Assembly: GCF_963082655.1 (NCBI RefSeq) | Contig: NC_081553.1 | Coordinates: 46,853,729-46,917,728, forward strand | Direction: 5' to 3' | Source of the DNA: Stomoxys calcitrans | Taxonomy: Eukaryota > Arthropoda > Insecta > Diptera > Muscidae | Length of the DNA stretch: 64,000 nt | Shown here: positions 44,152 to 55,520 of the stretch, piece by piece | How positions within the stretch are numbered: the stretch's first letter is position 1 | Layout of the letters: each line of letters starts with the position of its first letter | Notes under the pieces: model-generated | The model's database searches: none | What the model was told of the DNA's origin: nothing | Seen by the model: only the letters and a program-made list of their open reading frames with translations | Made by a program: the position numbers and the translations under genes

Positions 44152-44469
44152 TGGAGGCCACCGTAGCGCAGAGGTTATCATGACCGCCTATGACTCTGAA
44201 CACCTGGGTTCGAATACTGGCGAGACTATGCGAAAAAAACATTCAGCGGTGGTTTTCCCCTCCTAATGCTGGCAATATTTGTGAGGTACTATGCCATGTA
44301 AAACATCTCTCCAAGGAGGTGTTGTACTGCCGCACGCCGTTCGCATTCGGCTCGGACTCGGAGGGCTCTTATTATTGAGCTGAAACTTGATTTGGAATGC
44401 ACTCATTGATACGTAAGAAGTTTGCCCTTGTTCCTTAGTGAAATGTTCATGGGCAAAATTCGCAATTTT
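44152..44469 (+). mobile_element. tRNA-derived SINE copy 12, reference copy
   Basis: 318 bp bounded by a perfect 14-bp target-site duplication. It starts TGGAGGCCACCGTAGCGCAG and has A box TAGCGCAGAGGTTATC and B box GGTTCGAATAC. The body is CAGCGGTGGTTTTCCCCTCC, AATGCTGGCAATATTTGTGAG and CACGCCGTTCG. The distal part has GAGGGCTCTTATTATTGAGC and GTTTGCCCTTGTTCC, and it ends GGGCAAAATTCGCAATTTTT. The Pol III boxes and the short T-rich 3' end identify a tRNA-derived SINE. The partner LINE is not identified. Confidence 0.93.
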
Positions 44470-44483
44470 TACACCGAGCAGGA

Positions 44484-44800
44484 CAAGATGCAACTCAAAC
44501 GAAAGGTATTTGAGAGTAGAATATGAAAATTATAAAAAATTAGGGTACCGGGGAATGGCCCACCCCAAAATTATGTCCCAAATGGATTGTATACCAAACG
44601 GGACAATAGGAGATTCTAATGAAAGTAATTTGAGTGTTAAATACAAATAAAAATAATTTTCATATTTGGATCATGACAAAAGGGGGCTCACACATAGCAC
44701 ACAGGGCCAGCTATTGCTTTATAAGATGGGAAATAGATATTTCAATGTGTTGCAAAGGTAATGACAAAATTGTTATACCCCCATTATATGGTGGTGCTTA
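44484..44800. repeat. Second tandem family, continued, with a DINE-like end
   Basis: GATGCAACTCAAACGAAAGG, GTATTTGAGAGTAGAATATG and CCGGGGAATGGCCCACCCC. It closes with AATGACAAAATTGTTATACC and CATTATATGGTGG at 44758-44795. Confidence 0.6.
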
Positions 44801-46590
44801 TAAATATGCGTGACATCATTTTTACCCAACCCCAAATTACCGATTACTTGTTATTAACAACAAATTTGTACCAAAAATGTCTCACCTCTCTGAATTGCAA
44901 GATATTACCAAAATATTAAAATCCCTTTTAATCTTTTTTGTAATCGTACCAAAGATTAGCCTTAATCAGGGCAACATTTAAACAAATATTACAAAACAAA
45001 TCCTCTCAAAACCTATGACAATGTAACACAAAATGAACAGAAAGACAGAAAAACAATGACAGATGGAGAGATGGAGGGCCACCGAAAAGGTGCCCCTGCC
45101 GAAAGACTCAACACCTTGCCAACATGTTTACAACCCGGAAAAATAAATCCCTTGAAGTGGCTTCACGGTAGCTGGCTCTTCTCTGCACAATGGCACTTCA
45201 AAAACACAACGGCTATGTCACTCATTATGCCAGAATATTGCGTGTGGGTTTCTCTAATCTTCTAAAGATAGAGGGAGAGAGAAGAGATTTTATACCGTAC
45301 TGCGTTGTGACGTTTTGTGAGGCACGCATTGGACACAAATTGCTTAACATGAGACTGCGTAAGCAATCAACCATGTTCCAAATGTGGCGAAAAAAACTTC
45401 CACAAAGCTACAACTTAAGACAAATTTTAACTACCAACCGCCTTCAGAGTAAATCCCGACTTGTACTAGAAACTCAATGAAAAAGCCATGCCGCCATCAC
45501 CACCATCACCACCATCATCATCATTGTCAGTATTGAAGAAATTGGTTATTAAATCAAACGCACGCAATATCTTAGTCCAGATATTAATAAGCCTGAGTGT
45601 GTCTTCCGTTTCACAATTTGAATATGAGGTCTCTTAATAGGGGGTATTTACATAAAACTTAGAATCGGCAAACAGTATGTGGCCCCAATTCGATGAAATG
45701 ACAAAGGTAATTGCTTGCTCTATATGTGTTTCGCAACTTTGTGGTTTACTCAAGTGTCGACTGACGGTTGATGGGGTAAAGAGTTTTCTCGCCGTGGGGT
45801 GCATAAAAAAGCATGGTGTTCCACTTTTATGCCTAAATACTCATAAGTGGTCGCTTAAGGCTTATATCACAAAAAAAAACGATGGTAATTAATATTGAAA
45901 ATATTAAATTTATAAGCTTCAATGAATTTTTAAGTTTTATGCTACTGCTTAGGAAAAAATTTTTTTTTTGAAAAATCAACATTGCTTGCAACTTAAATTT
46001 TACTGTGTCATTGTTGGCAGAGTTTTTATACGGGGTTCAATCTTTTGTGAAATTTTGGCTAGGGAATACTTTCATTCCTATAATAAGGGTGGCTATTCCA
46101 AAAGGATGCGTTGGTATTGAAATTTGATTTTCTATTCTTGTACATGATTAAAGAACTATGGGTCATTGTAATCGAATGTTTGTTAGTTTCAATATAATCA
46201 ACTTAAATACCTTTTTAATCCTATTTTCTAATCAAAAACAATGGTAATCCATATTATCGAAAAGTTCTGATGACTTGAGTTGAAACATAGTTGATTTTGA
46301 ATGAATAGCTGAAATAGACATAATGGGAACTGAGATTTTCACTTTTTGAAATGCAATCGAAATTGTATGGAAAATACCTTCATATTGCACTCACGGAGTA
46401 AAACTTAAGCTAGACTAAATTTGAAATAGGGACATATTGGGAGCTGTTGTAGAATGTGCCACTGCTTTCAAAGTTAAGTTTTATCAAAATGGGATACAAA
46501 GTGTGTTCCCTCAAGCAGTTTAACCAAGAAATGGGTATTTATGGGAATTCTAGCTCGCCCGGTGCGCTTCGCTATATCCCAAAATTGCTT
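44801..46590. other. No gene seen; single-copy-looking island
   Basis: A CAT/CAC-type repeat lies at 45494-45525. Open frames at 45056-45265, 45190-45480 and 45677-45892 (60-96 codons) have no recognisable domain and ordinary AT-rich composition. Confidence 0.4.
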
Positions 46591-46722
46591 TTTATACCCT
46601 TCACCAAAGGATGGGGGTATACTAATTTCGTCATTCCGTTTGTAACACCTCGAAATATGCCTCTAAGATCCCATAAGGTATATAAATTCTTGATCGTCAT
46701 GATATTTTAAGTTGATCTAGCC
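46591..46722 (+). repeat. DINE-1-like head
   Basis: TATACCCTTCACCAAAGGAT, GGGGTATACTAATTTCGTC and CATTCCGTTTGTAACACCTC, then a TATATAAATTCTTGATCGTC tract. It leads directly into the GTCY expansion. Confidence 0.85.
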
Positions 46723-47015
46723 ATGTCCGTCCGTCTGTCCATCCGTTCGTCCGTCTGTCCGTCAGTCCATCTGTCCATCCGTCTGTCCGCCCGTCTGCCC
46801 GTCCGCACGTCTGTCCGTCCATCTGTCCGTCCATCCGTCTGTCCATCCGTCTGCCCGTCCGTCTGTCTGTCCGTCTGTCTGTTCGTCTGTCCATCCGTCT
46901 GTCCATCCGTCTGTCCGTCCGTCCGTCTGTCTGTCTGTCCGTCTGACTGTCCGTCTGTCTGTCCCTATGCCTGTCCGTCTGTCCGTCCGTCTGTCCGTCC
47001 GTCTGTCCGTCCGTC

Positions 47016-47046
<31 letters not shown>

Positions 47047-47210
47047 CTGTCCGTCTGTCCGTCTGTCCGTCCGTCCGTCCGTCCGTCTGTCCGTCCGTCC
47101 GTCCGTCCGTCTGTCTGTCAGTCCGCACGTCTGTCCTTCCGTCTGTCCGTCCGCACGTCTGTCCGTCCGTCTGTCCGTCCGCCCGTCTGTCCGTCCCTCC
47201 GTCTGTTGAA
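46723..47210 (+). repeat. Expanded GTCY microsatellite
   Basis: About 490 bp of tetranucleotides GTCC/GTCT with occasional ATCC, GCCC or CACG interruptions. Other copies of this element carry only 15-50 bp of GTCY. Because it is almost pure tetranucleotide it is open in several frames on both strands (predicted Cys/Pro/Ser/Val or Asp/Gly/Arg/Thr/Gln repeats), which is an artefact. Confidence 0.95.
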
Positions 47211-48850
47211 AGCATGCTAACTTTCGAAGGAGTAAAGCTAGCCACTTGAAATTTTCCAAAAATAATTCTTATTAGTGTAGGTCGGTTTGATACAGCTGCT
47301 ATATAAACCGATCTTGGGTCTTGACTTCTTAAGCCAATAGAGGGCGCAATACTTCCAACAACTGTGCTAAGTATGTTTGAAATCGGTTCATAACCTGACT
47401 TGACTTCTAAAGCCACTGGAGGTCGCAATTTCTATCCGATTTGGCTGAAATTTAGTATCAGGGGTTTTGTTATGACTTCCAACAGCTGTGCTAAGTATGG
47501 TTAAAATCGGCGCATATATACCGATCTTAGATCTTGACTTCTTGAGCCAATAGAGGGCGCAGTTCTCAACCAATTTGGCTGAAATTTGGCGTGAAGTTGT
47601 TTGTTACAAGTTCCAACAACTGTGCCAAATATGGTTTAAATCGATTTATAGCCTGATAAAGCTGTCATATATACCGATCTTGGATCTTGACTTCTTGAAC
47701 CACGGGAGGGCGCAGTTCTCATCCAATTTGGCTGAAATTTAGCGTGAAGTTGTTTGTTATGACTTCCAACAACTGTGCTAAGTATGGTTCAAATCGGTTC
47801 ATAACCTGATATAGCTGCCATATGAACCGATCTTGAATCTTGGCTTTTTGATAGGGGGCGCAATTCTTATCCGATTTGGCTGAGATTTTTCACGTGGTGT
47901 TGCAATTTCTATCCGATTTGGCTGAAATTTAGCATCAAGTATTTTGTTACGACTTATGGTTCAAATCGGTTCATAAACTGATATAGCTGCCATATAAACC
48001 GATCTTCGGTCATGACTTCTTGGGCCACTAGAGGGCGCAATTATTATCCGATTTGGCTGAATTTTAGCACCAAATGTTTTGGGTCCATAACTTTATATAG
48101 CAGGGATCTTGACTTCTAAAGCCTCTAGAGGGCGTAATTCTTATCCGATTTGGCTGAAATTTTGCATGAAGTTGTTATTACGACTTCCAACAACTGCGGT
48201 TTAAATCGGTTTATAGCCTTATATAGCTGTCATAAAAACCAATCTTGCATCTGAATTTCTTGAGCATCTAGAAGGCGCAGTTCGTCTCCGATTTGGCTGA
48301 GATTTTGGATGTGGTGTTTTGGTACCACTTCCAACAACTGTGCTAAGTATGGGTCAAATCGGTTCATAACTTGATATAGCTGCCATATATACAGATCTTG
48401 CATCTTGACTTCTTGAGCCAATAGAGGGCGTAATTCTCATCCGATTTTGCTGAAATTTAGCATGAAGGTGTTTGTTATGACTTCCAAAAACTGTGCTAAA
48501 TACGGTCCGAATCGGTCTATAGCCTGATATAGCTGCCATATGAACCGATTTTGGGTCCTGACTTCTTGAGCCACTAGAGGGCGCAATTCTCATCCGATTT
48601 TGCTGAAATTTTGCATGAAGGTGTTTGTTGTGACTTTCAACAACTGTACCAAACAAATATGGGTCATATCGGTTTTCTCACCTGATATAGCCGCCATATA
48701 AAACGATCTTGAATCTTGGTTTCTTCAACCACTAGGGGGCGCAATTCTTATTCGATTTGACCGAAATTTTGCACGAAGTGTTTTGGTACCACTACCTACA
48801 ACTGTGTTAAGTATGGTTCAAATCGATTCATAACCTGATATAGCTGCCAT
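47211..48850 (+). repeat. DINE-1-like array after the GTCY expansion
   Basis: GAAAGCATGCTAACTTTCGAAGGAG, then about ten units with GATATAGCTGCCATAT, GACTTCTTGAGCCACTAGAGG and GAGGGCGCAATTC. Several units are truncated (47400, 47890, 48070). The tail is absent. Confidence 0.8.
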
Positions 48851-48950
48851 TTAATGTCAACCCAAATTGGAGGCAAAATTTTTTACTCTACTACCAAAGA
48901 GCTTTTATAGCAGTCCTATTATGTCCCGAACGCCATATATTTTGGTTGAT

Positions 48951-49045
48951 TTTATAACTAGCACCATAGGATGGTGGTATACTAATCTAGTCATTCCGTT
49001 TGCAATACTTCGAAACATTTATCGAATACCCCATAAAGTATATAA
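48951..49045 (+). repeat. DINE-1-like head fragment
   Basis: AGCACCATAGGATGGTGG, TATACTAATCTAGTCATTCC and CCCCATAAAGTATATAAA, cut at the Tc1/mariner fragment. Confidence 0.75.
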
Positions 49046-49440
49046 AGGATGATTTTTTAGCTATTATCTTTTTTGGCAACACAAGTTTAAACAGCTCACG
49101 TACGTTTCGTCTTTGGTTTCACTGTCAAACATCTTCAGTTTGGTCTATAATTGAAAGTTCATCGCCCGCTTCATCCATTCCATCGACGATGCTCATTTTT
49201 GGCTCAATTGCTACTTAAATAAGCAGATTTATTGATTTTGGAGTGAACATCTGCCAGAAGCATTGCAATAACTACCAATATATGCAGAAAAGGCCACAGT
49301 TTGGTGTGGTTTATGGGTTGGTGGCATCATTGGACCGTACGTCTTCAAAGACGATGCGAATCGTAACGTAACTAGGAATGGTATGAGCTGCCGTGAGATG
49401 ATATCTAACTTTGTTTTTGCCCGAAATACATAGTGTGGTG
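49046..49440 (+). pseudogene. Tc1/mariner transposase, second deleted copy
   Basis: It begins GATGATTTTTTAGCTATTAT like the copy at 31398, then the same promoter-proximal sequence (TTTCACTGTCAAACATCTTC). The N-terminal coding part is lost and the frame picks up at DDAHFWLNCYLNKQIY-stop-FWSEHLPEA. VWCGLWVGGIIGPYVFKDDA follows at about 49300-49360. Stops remain, and the DDE/D triad is incomplete. Confidence 0.75.
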
Positions 49441-50202
49441 GTCATGTTGCCGTCGACTGTCACATTTATTTTTATCTTTCAAGTTTAATCTGACCCTCAA
49501 CATCAATTTACTAATGGATAATGGATTTTTAGCCAAGGCACTATCCTGTAGACTAACAATTCTAGGAAATTTTCTGCTATTTATGCAATTAAAGGAAATT
49601 TAACATTTGCTTAAACGTTAAGTGTGTGTTATTTGAAGAGTCTTGATAACGAATCTATTGAAATGACACCTGATCCTCTGGCCATTTTTGAGGTGGCTGC
49701 TTTAAGGGCACTTTAAATGCTTCATGGCATCGAGGCGAAATAAAAAAAAATTACGTAATTGTGCGATAAAATTAATCCAACAACCAAGAGAGCACAAAAA
49801 TAAAACTCAACACAAAAGTGCAATAAAGTAAAATATTGAATTACATGCAAATCAATTGCAAATGTTTTTCAATTAACAGCTGTTATATAGGAAAAAAAAA
49901 CAAGACTTTATATGTAACAAGGCAACTATAAAGGGCAATATGTTAATATTTTACAAATGAATCCAAGTAGCAATGTTTTTACAAAAAAAAATATAACATT
50001 CTGTGAAAGTGTGGGTTAGTTTGTATATGTATTTGACCTTATTATGTAGGGAGGGGAAAGAAATGAAATAAATAAATTGCTTTTATAGTGACCCATAAAT
50101 ATGTAAGCCATATAAAGGTCAATTCGTTGAAGTACACTGAAAAATTTCTTAATTTTTTTAACCTACACATATAACATCTTATGCCCCAATTTTGTGTATC
50201 GG
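49441..50202. other. No gene seen; very AT-rich island
   Basis: Long A-runs (49740, 49895, 49984) and no coding signal. Confidence 0.45.
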
Positions 50203-50300
50203 ATTAGGTAAGGTTAGGTTGAAAAGAGGGTGCAGATACTAATCTCCCCCATGCCATTGTGGACATACACCTAAGCCAGTAATCGACTTGATGTGAGGAT
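50203..50300 (-). mobile_element. Non-LTR 3' end fragment
   Basis: The minus strand ends GATTAGTATCTGCACCC, TCTTTTCAACCTAACC and TTACCTAATCC, homologous to 23976-24022. Confidence 0.5.
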
Positions 50301-50370
50301 TAAGTTTGATATTGTTGCCATCGGTCTCCCAATCGATCTAACCATCTCTGATATATCATCGTTATAACAC

Positions 50371-52325
50371 CAACAAGTAAAAACACATTAAAGTAGGCCT
50401 GGCCGAATTTTCGATACCCATCACCTCGGGTATACTAGAATATGTATAAACACCATTTCGTTAAAATCAGGTGAAAATGCATGATTCTGAACCTATAACA
50501 GCTATATCGAAATATGGTCCGTTTTGGACCAAACTCGCTACAAATCGCTGTACAAAATTTCAGCAAAATCGGTTATTAAAAGGGATTTATATAGGTTCAA
50601 TACATAAATCGCGCTATATATCGATCACCCGATTTACGGTATTGCACCTATATAAATCCCTTTTATTACCCGATTTTGTCGAAATTTTGTACAGCGATAT
50701 ATCAACTATACCCAAATATGATTTGATCTGCACCATATTCGTGGAGGATTTGCAGGGGCTTAATACAGCTCACTCTACTTAATTTCGGCAAAACCTGGTA
50801 ATAAATACGCTAATTATGGGTGAAAGACCTTTAATCAGTAGATCGGTCTATATGGGGACCGTATCCAAAAATAGTCCCATCTAAACCGTACTCGGCGGGG
50901 ATGTGAAAGGGGCGAACACAGTAGAGATCGGTCGATATGGGAGCTATATAAACAAATAGACCGATTTAAATAGATAGGTCTATAAGGGGACAGTATCTTA
51001 AAATAGTCCTATCTAAACCGTACTCGGCGGAGATGTCAAAGGGGCAAACACAGCTCACAGCTGTGTTTAATTTCAAATAGGACAATAAATGCGGCTCTAT
51101 TGACCTGAGACCTCAAATCTGGAGATCGGTCGATATGGGAGCTATATAAACAAATAGACCGATTTAAACCATATTTGCCATGTATGTCCAGGATTTTCAT
51201 AGAAATCATTTTGCCAAATTGGGTCTAAATGGGTGCTATATTAATATATAACCGATTAGAACCATATTCAGCGCCAATGTCAGGGATCTTAACACAAATC
51301 TTTTTTCTAAATTTCAGCGAAATCGGGTGATTAATACGGTTTTAAGTGCCCTGAGACCTTATATAGGGTGATCGGTCAATATATAAAGATATGGACCATT
51401 TTTTTACCATATTCGCCACGTATGTACAGGATCGAATCATTTTGCAAAATTTCAGCCAAATCGGGTAATAAATGCAGCTTTTATGAGCCCAAGACCCAAA
51501 ATCGGGACATAGGTCTAAATGGGAGCTAAATTAAGATATAGACTGATTAGACTCATATTCAGCGCGAATGTCAGGGATCTTAACACAAATCATTTTTTAT
51601 CATTTTTATTTTAAATTTCAGCAAAATCGGGTTAATGCAGTTTTTATTGCCCTAAGACCCTAAATCAGGAGATCGGTCAATATAGTGGATATATAAAGAT
51701 ATGGATCGATTTAAAACATATGCGCTACGTATGTCCAGGATCTTCAAACAAATCATTCCGCCAAATTTCAGGCAAATCGGATAATAAATTCAGCTTTTAT
51801 AAGCCCAAGATCCTTAATGGAGGCCATATTAAGATATATACTGGTTAGAACCATATTCAGCATGGATATCGGGGATCTTAACACAAATCATTGGGCGAAA
51901 TTTCAGCGAAATCGGGTATTTAATATGGCTTTTATGGGCCTAGGATCTTAACTCGGCTGATCGCTCTATATGAGGGCTATATTAAGATACTGACAGATCT
52001 CGACCATATTTTGCAACGATATTGGGCATCTTCAACATACCATTATGCTGAATTTCCAACACATCGGGTAACAAATACAGCTTTTAAGAGCCCAATGCCT
52101 TAAATCTGGAAACTGGTCTATATGGGGGCTATAGCAGGATACAGTCCGATATAGCCCATCTTCGAACTTAACCTGCCTATGGACAGAACAAGAAACAGTG
52201 CTAAGTTTCAGCTTAACATCTTCGTTTTCAAAGGCTGTAGCGTGATTCAAACTGACAGACGGAGATACAGATAAACCGACAGACGGACATAGCTAGATCC
52301 TCTTAGATTTTTACGAGGACCAAGG
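50371..52325 (-). repeat. DINE-1-like element, tail, array and first part of head
   Basis: Tail ACAAGTAAAAACACATTAAAG and GGCCTGGCCGAA on the left. About eleven diverged units follow. GACAGACGGAGATACAGAT and CCGACAGACGGACATAGC (reversed GTCY) lie at 52252-52292, and the head sequence reaches TTTTTACGAGGACCAAGGA. It is interrupted by another element and resumes at 52786. Confidence 0.75.
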
Positions 52326-52785
52326 AGAAGTCAAATCGGGAGATCGGTTTATATGTGAGCTATATCAGGTTATAAACAGATTTGAACCGTACTTGCCACA
52401 GTTTTTTAAAGTCATAACGGAACACCCATAAAAAATGTCAGCCAAATCGGACAAAAATTGCCGCTTCCAGGGGCTCAAGAAGTCAAATCGGGACATCGGT
52501 TTATATGGGAGCTATATCCAAATCTGAACTGATATGGCCCATTTGCAATCCCTTACGACCTACATGAATATTAAGTATCAGTGCAAAATTTCAAGCGGCT
52601 AGCTTTACGCGTTCGACCGCTATCGCGATTTCAACAGACGGACGGACATGGCTAGATCGCATCAGAATGTCGAGACGATCCAGAATATATGTACTTTATG
52701 GCGTCGCAGATCATTATTTCGAGGTGTTACAAACCGAATGACTAGGTTAGTATACCTTCATTATATGGTGGTGAGTATTAAAATC
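52326..52785 (-). repeat. Nested DINE-1-like element
   Basis: Two units in minus orientation, GACAGACGGACGGACATGG-like GTCY at 52636-52650, then a head ending ATTATATGGTGGTGAGTA. GGACCAAGRA occurs on both sides (52316-52325 and 52792-52801), and the outer head continues after it. Confidence 0.65.
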
Positions 52786-52893
52786 ACGAAATGGACCAAG
52801 AATATATATATACATTATAGGGTTAACAATGAATATTTCGCTTTGTTGTAAACGGAATGATTATACCCACATCTTTCGGTGGTGGGTATAAAA
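52786..52893 (-). repeat. Outer DINE-1-like head, continued
   Basis: ACCAAGAATATATATATACAT, AATATTTCGCTTTGTTGTAAAC and CATCTTTCGGTGGTGGGTAT. Confidence 0.65.
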
Positions 52894-52904
52894 AGGGCTC
52901 TTCG

Positions 52905-53225
52905 TCTTCGGTTTAAGGCATACCAATAGGTTAAAATGTCCGTCTAAGACGCTGAACGCCTGGGATCGAATCATGGCGAGACCATCAGAAAAAATTTTCA
53001 GCGGTGGTTTTCCCCTTCTGATGCTGGCAACATTTGTGAGGTACTATGCCATGTAAAACTTTTCTCCAAAGATGTGTCGCACTGCGGCACACGGTTGGAC
53101 TCGGCTATAAAATAGAGGCCCCTTATCATTGAGCTTAAAATTGAATTGGACTGCACTCATTGATATGTGAGAAGTTTGCCCCTGTTCCTTATTGGAATGT
53201 TCATGGGCAAAATTTGAAATTTGCA
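52905..53225 (+). mobile_element. tRNA-derived SINE copy 13
   Basis: The A-box side is decayed (AATAGGTTAAAATGTCC). CTGGGATCGAATCATGG stands for the B box. The body and distal end are well kept. Confidence 0.82.
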
Positions 53226-53459
53226 ATAGGGCCCCAAAACATTTTTGGTTGGGAACTTTAAATGCTTTTGGGATTTTGCTCTTCTAACATTATAACTTCA
53301 ACCTATTTTGAAATTTCTCACACTTGATATTGTACAGTGATGAAATGGCAGAGAACACCGAACATTTTTCACTTTCACACAAGAATTTTGAATTTAATTA
53401 TGGACCCGTGCTGCCACCACTAATAACTTAACTCAAACAATCAAACATCAATCCATGAC

Positions 53460-53840
53460 TTTGATTACCAGCATAACCTCCAGCAGAGACAAAGAAGAAA
53501 ACCTGGTAATAAATCTGGATGGTGTGTGAGGACGTTGTAAGAATATTTTCCCGGCTGCTGATAGCCGATATTGGCGGTGACGAGTATACCCAAAAAACTG
53601 TCCTTGATGTCCGTATATGATGTATGTATACCGCCTAATCCGAATGATCGGCGTAATAGTAATCCAGCTAAAGAACAATAAGGCAGCAGGAGGCGAAGGG
53701 TTACCAGCGTCAAAAAGTTTATGCAATCTGGCTAGAAGAAAGCACACTCTATGATTGGAATCGCATGATAATATGTCCCGTATACAAGAAAGTAGACAAG
53801 AACAATCAGACTCCTACTCAGAAGTATCCCCACTGTTTTA
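53460..53840 (+). pseudogene. RTE-like reverse transcriptase N-terminal fragment
   Basis: The plus strand around 53665-53720 encodes LKNNKAAGGEGLPAS, the RT block preceding the palm ('NKAAGxDGLPAE'). After a frameshift come WNRMIICPVYKKVDKNNQTP and TQKYPHCFKL (53756-53840), the next RT block. There are no catalytic Asp residues. The upstream part resembles 13620-13700. Confidence 0.65.
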
Positions 53841-53989
53841 AATTGTAAGTGGGATGGATTTATTTGCATTTATCTTTATCAATAAACCAATTTGGTCCAT
53901 GTAAGCCGATTTCACAAATGGACTTCTTCAGCCTTAGTGCTACCTTTCTTTATTATTGGAGTTTTTTATGCACTCTTTTTTTTAACTTT

Positions 53990-54267
53990 CAAGCATGGTG
54001 TGAATTGTTAAATAAATGCGCCCTCTAGTGGCTCATAAGTCTAAATAAACGGGAGATTCGTTTATATGGGGGTTATACCAAGTTAAAGTTCAATCTGGCG
54101 TTTTAGGTAGTAAAATCTGGTGATCAGTTTGTGTGGCGCTACATCCACTGTCAAATAACATAGCTCAAATCGAGAGATCGGTTAATATGGAAACTAATGT
54201 ATGTCAATGGTCTAACATTATTCGTTAGGAATTAAATTGATTATACTAATCCACTAGAGGGAGCATT
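53990..54267 (-). repeat. DINE-1-like fragments
   Basis: AATGCGCCCTCTAGTGGCTC, TTCGTTTATATGGGGGTTAT and CACTAGAGGGAGCATT, the last being the SINE target. Confidence 0.6.
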
Positions 54268-54550
54268 GCAAATTCAAACAGGGTCACATTTTTCACATTT
54301 CAATGAGCGCTGTCCGATTAAAGCTTAAGCTCAAAGATAAGGGGTCTTTTTTATAAGCGAGTCCGAACAGTGTACTGCAGTGCGACATCTCTTTGGAGAG
54401 AAGTTTCTACATGGCAAAGTACCTCACAAATGTCGCAAGCATTAGGAGGGGATAACCAGCTCCGACAATTTTTTCTGATGTTCTCGCTAGGATTCGAACC
54501 CAGGCGTTCAGCGTCATAGGCGGGAAAGCTAACCTTTGCGCTATGTTGGC
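54268..54550 (-). mobile_element. tRNA-derived SINE copy 14
   Basis: Complete to the 5' end (GCGCTATGTTGGC on +). A 14-bp duplication CTAGAGGGMGCATT with one mismatch lies at 54254-54267 and 54551-54564. The target is the GAGGGCGCA motif of the 153-bp unit. Confidence 0.88.
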
Positions 54551-55177
54551 CTAGAGGGCGCATTATTATACTTTATTGCAGAAATTGGGCATGACATGTT
54601 TTGCATAACATTTGACATTCGTCATCAGTATGATTCGATTCGGTATAAAATGTGCGCCCTCTAGAGGCTCAAAAAAACTAATTAAAAGGAAGATCATTTA
54701 ATATGGGATCTGTGCTATGTGCAAAATTTTATTCATATCGGATAATATTGGCGCCCTCTAGCGATTTTAATAATAAAATTGTGTTCATACTTTTAAGTTT
54801 ATGGACTGTAAGCAAATTTTGTACATTCCATAAACTCAAATCAATATATAACATCCGGAATAGATTATATGGTATTTATATCTAAACATGGTGCAGTTTG
54901 TACCTTACTTGGCATAAATATTGGAAGTCACAACAAAGCACTACATACAAAGTTTCATTTCAATGGGATTTACACAGCTAACAGCTCAATAAGTCTAGTC
55001 TTGAGATTATGCACTGATTTGGACCATACTTCACATATCCAGTGGAAGCCATAACACACCAAATTTGATAGTAACTGAGCCTAGGAACTCAAGGAGTCAA
55101 ATATGGACATCTGTTTAAATGGATGCAAATTTTTTAGCTTCTAATTTTACTCATTCGACAGACAGACGGTGAATGAA
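54551..55177 (-). repeat. DINE-1-like array, decayed
   Basis: GCGCCCTCTAGAGGCTCAAA, TATATGGTATTTATATC and GACAGACAGACGGTGAATG mark about three units and a reduced GTCY patch. Confidence 0.6.
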
Positions 55178-55375
55178 CACATTTCGAACCGAACACTGAT
55201 TTTGGTAATAAAATTCAATGATTTGCAAGCGTTGCTCGTTAGTAAGTCTATTCATGATGAAATGTCAAAGCATACTGAGCATCTTTCTCTTTGACACCAT
55301 GTCTGAAATCCCACGTGATCTGTCAAATACTAATGCATGAAAATCCTAACCTCAAAAAAATCACCCTTTATAATG
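55178..55375 (-). pseudogene. Tc1/mariner 5' end, third fragment
   Basis: On the minus strand the end AAAGGGTGATTTTTTTGAGG is followed by a leader and, from 55255 downward, MNRLTNEQRLQIIEFYYQNQ and CSVRNV. This is the same N-terminus as the copy at 31482 but from a different subfamily. It stops at 55178 in DINE-like sequence. Confidence 0.8.
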
Positions 55376-55520
55376 ATTTGGCGTCTATTCCCGCGCGGAT
55401 CGCCCATCCCTAAAATATGCCCCAAATGGACATGTACTTCGAACGGGACAATATGGGACTCAAACGAAAGGTATTGTAGAGTAGAGTTCGAAACTTCAAA
55501 TACCCAAAAATTAGGTGCCC
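55376..55520. repeat. Second tandem family, one unit
   Basis: CGGATCGCCCATCCCTAAA, GGGACAATATGGGACTCAAAC and GAAAGGTATTGTAGAGTAGAG. Confidence 0.6.

Noticed and set aside
46697..47428. Long open frames on both strands (up to 243 codons) rich in Asp/Arg/Thr/Gly/Gln or Ser/Val/Cys/Pro
   Set aside because: They are translations of the GTCY tetranucleotide, open in several frames at once; no codon-level signal of selection.
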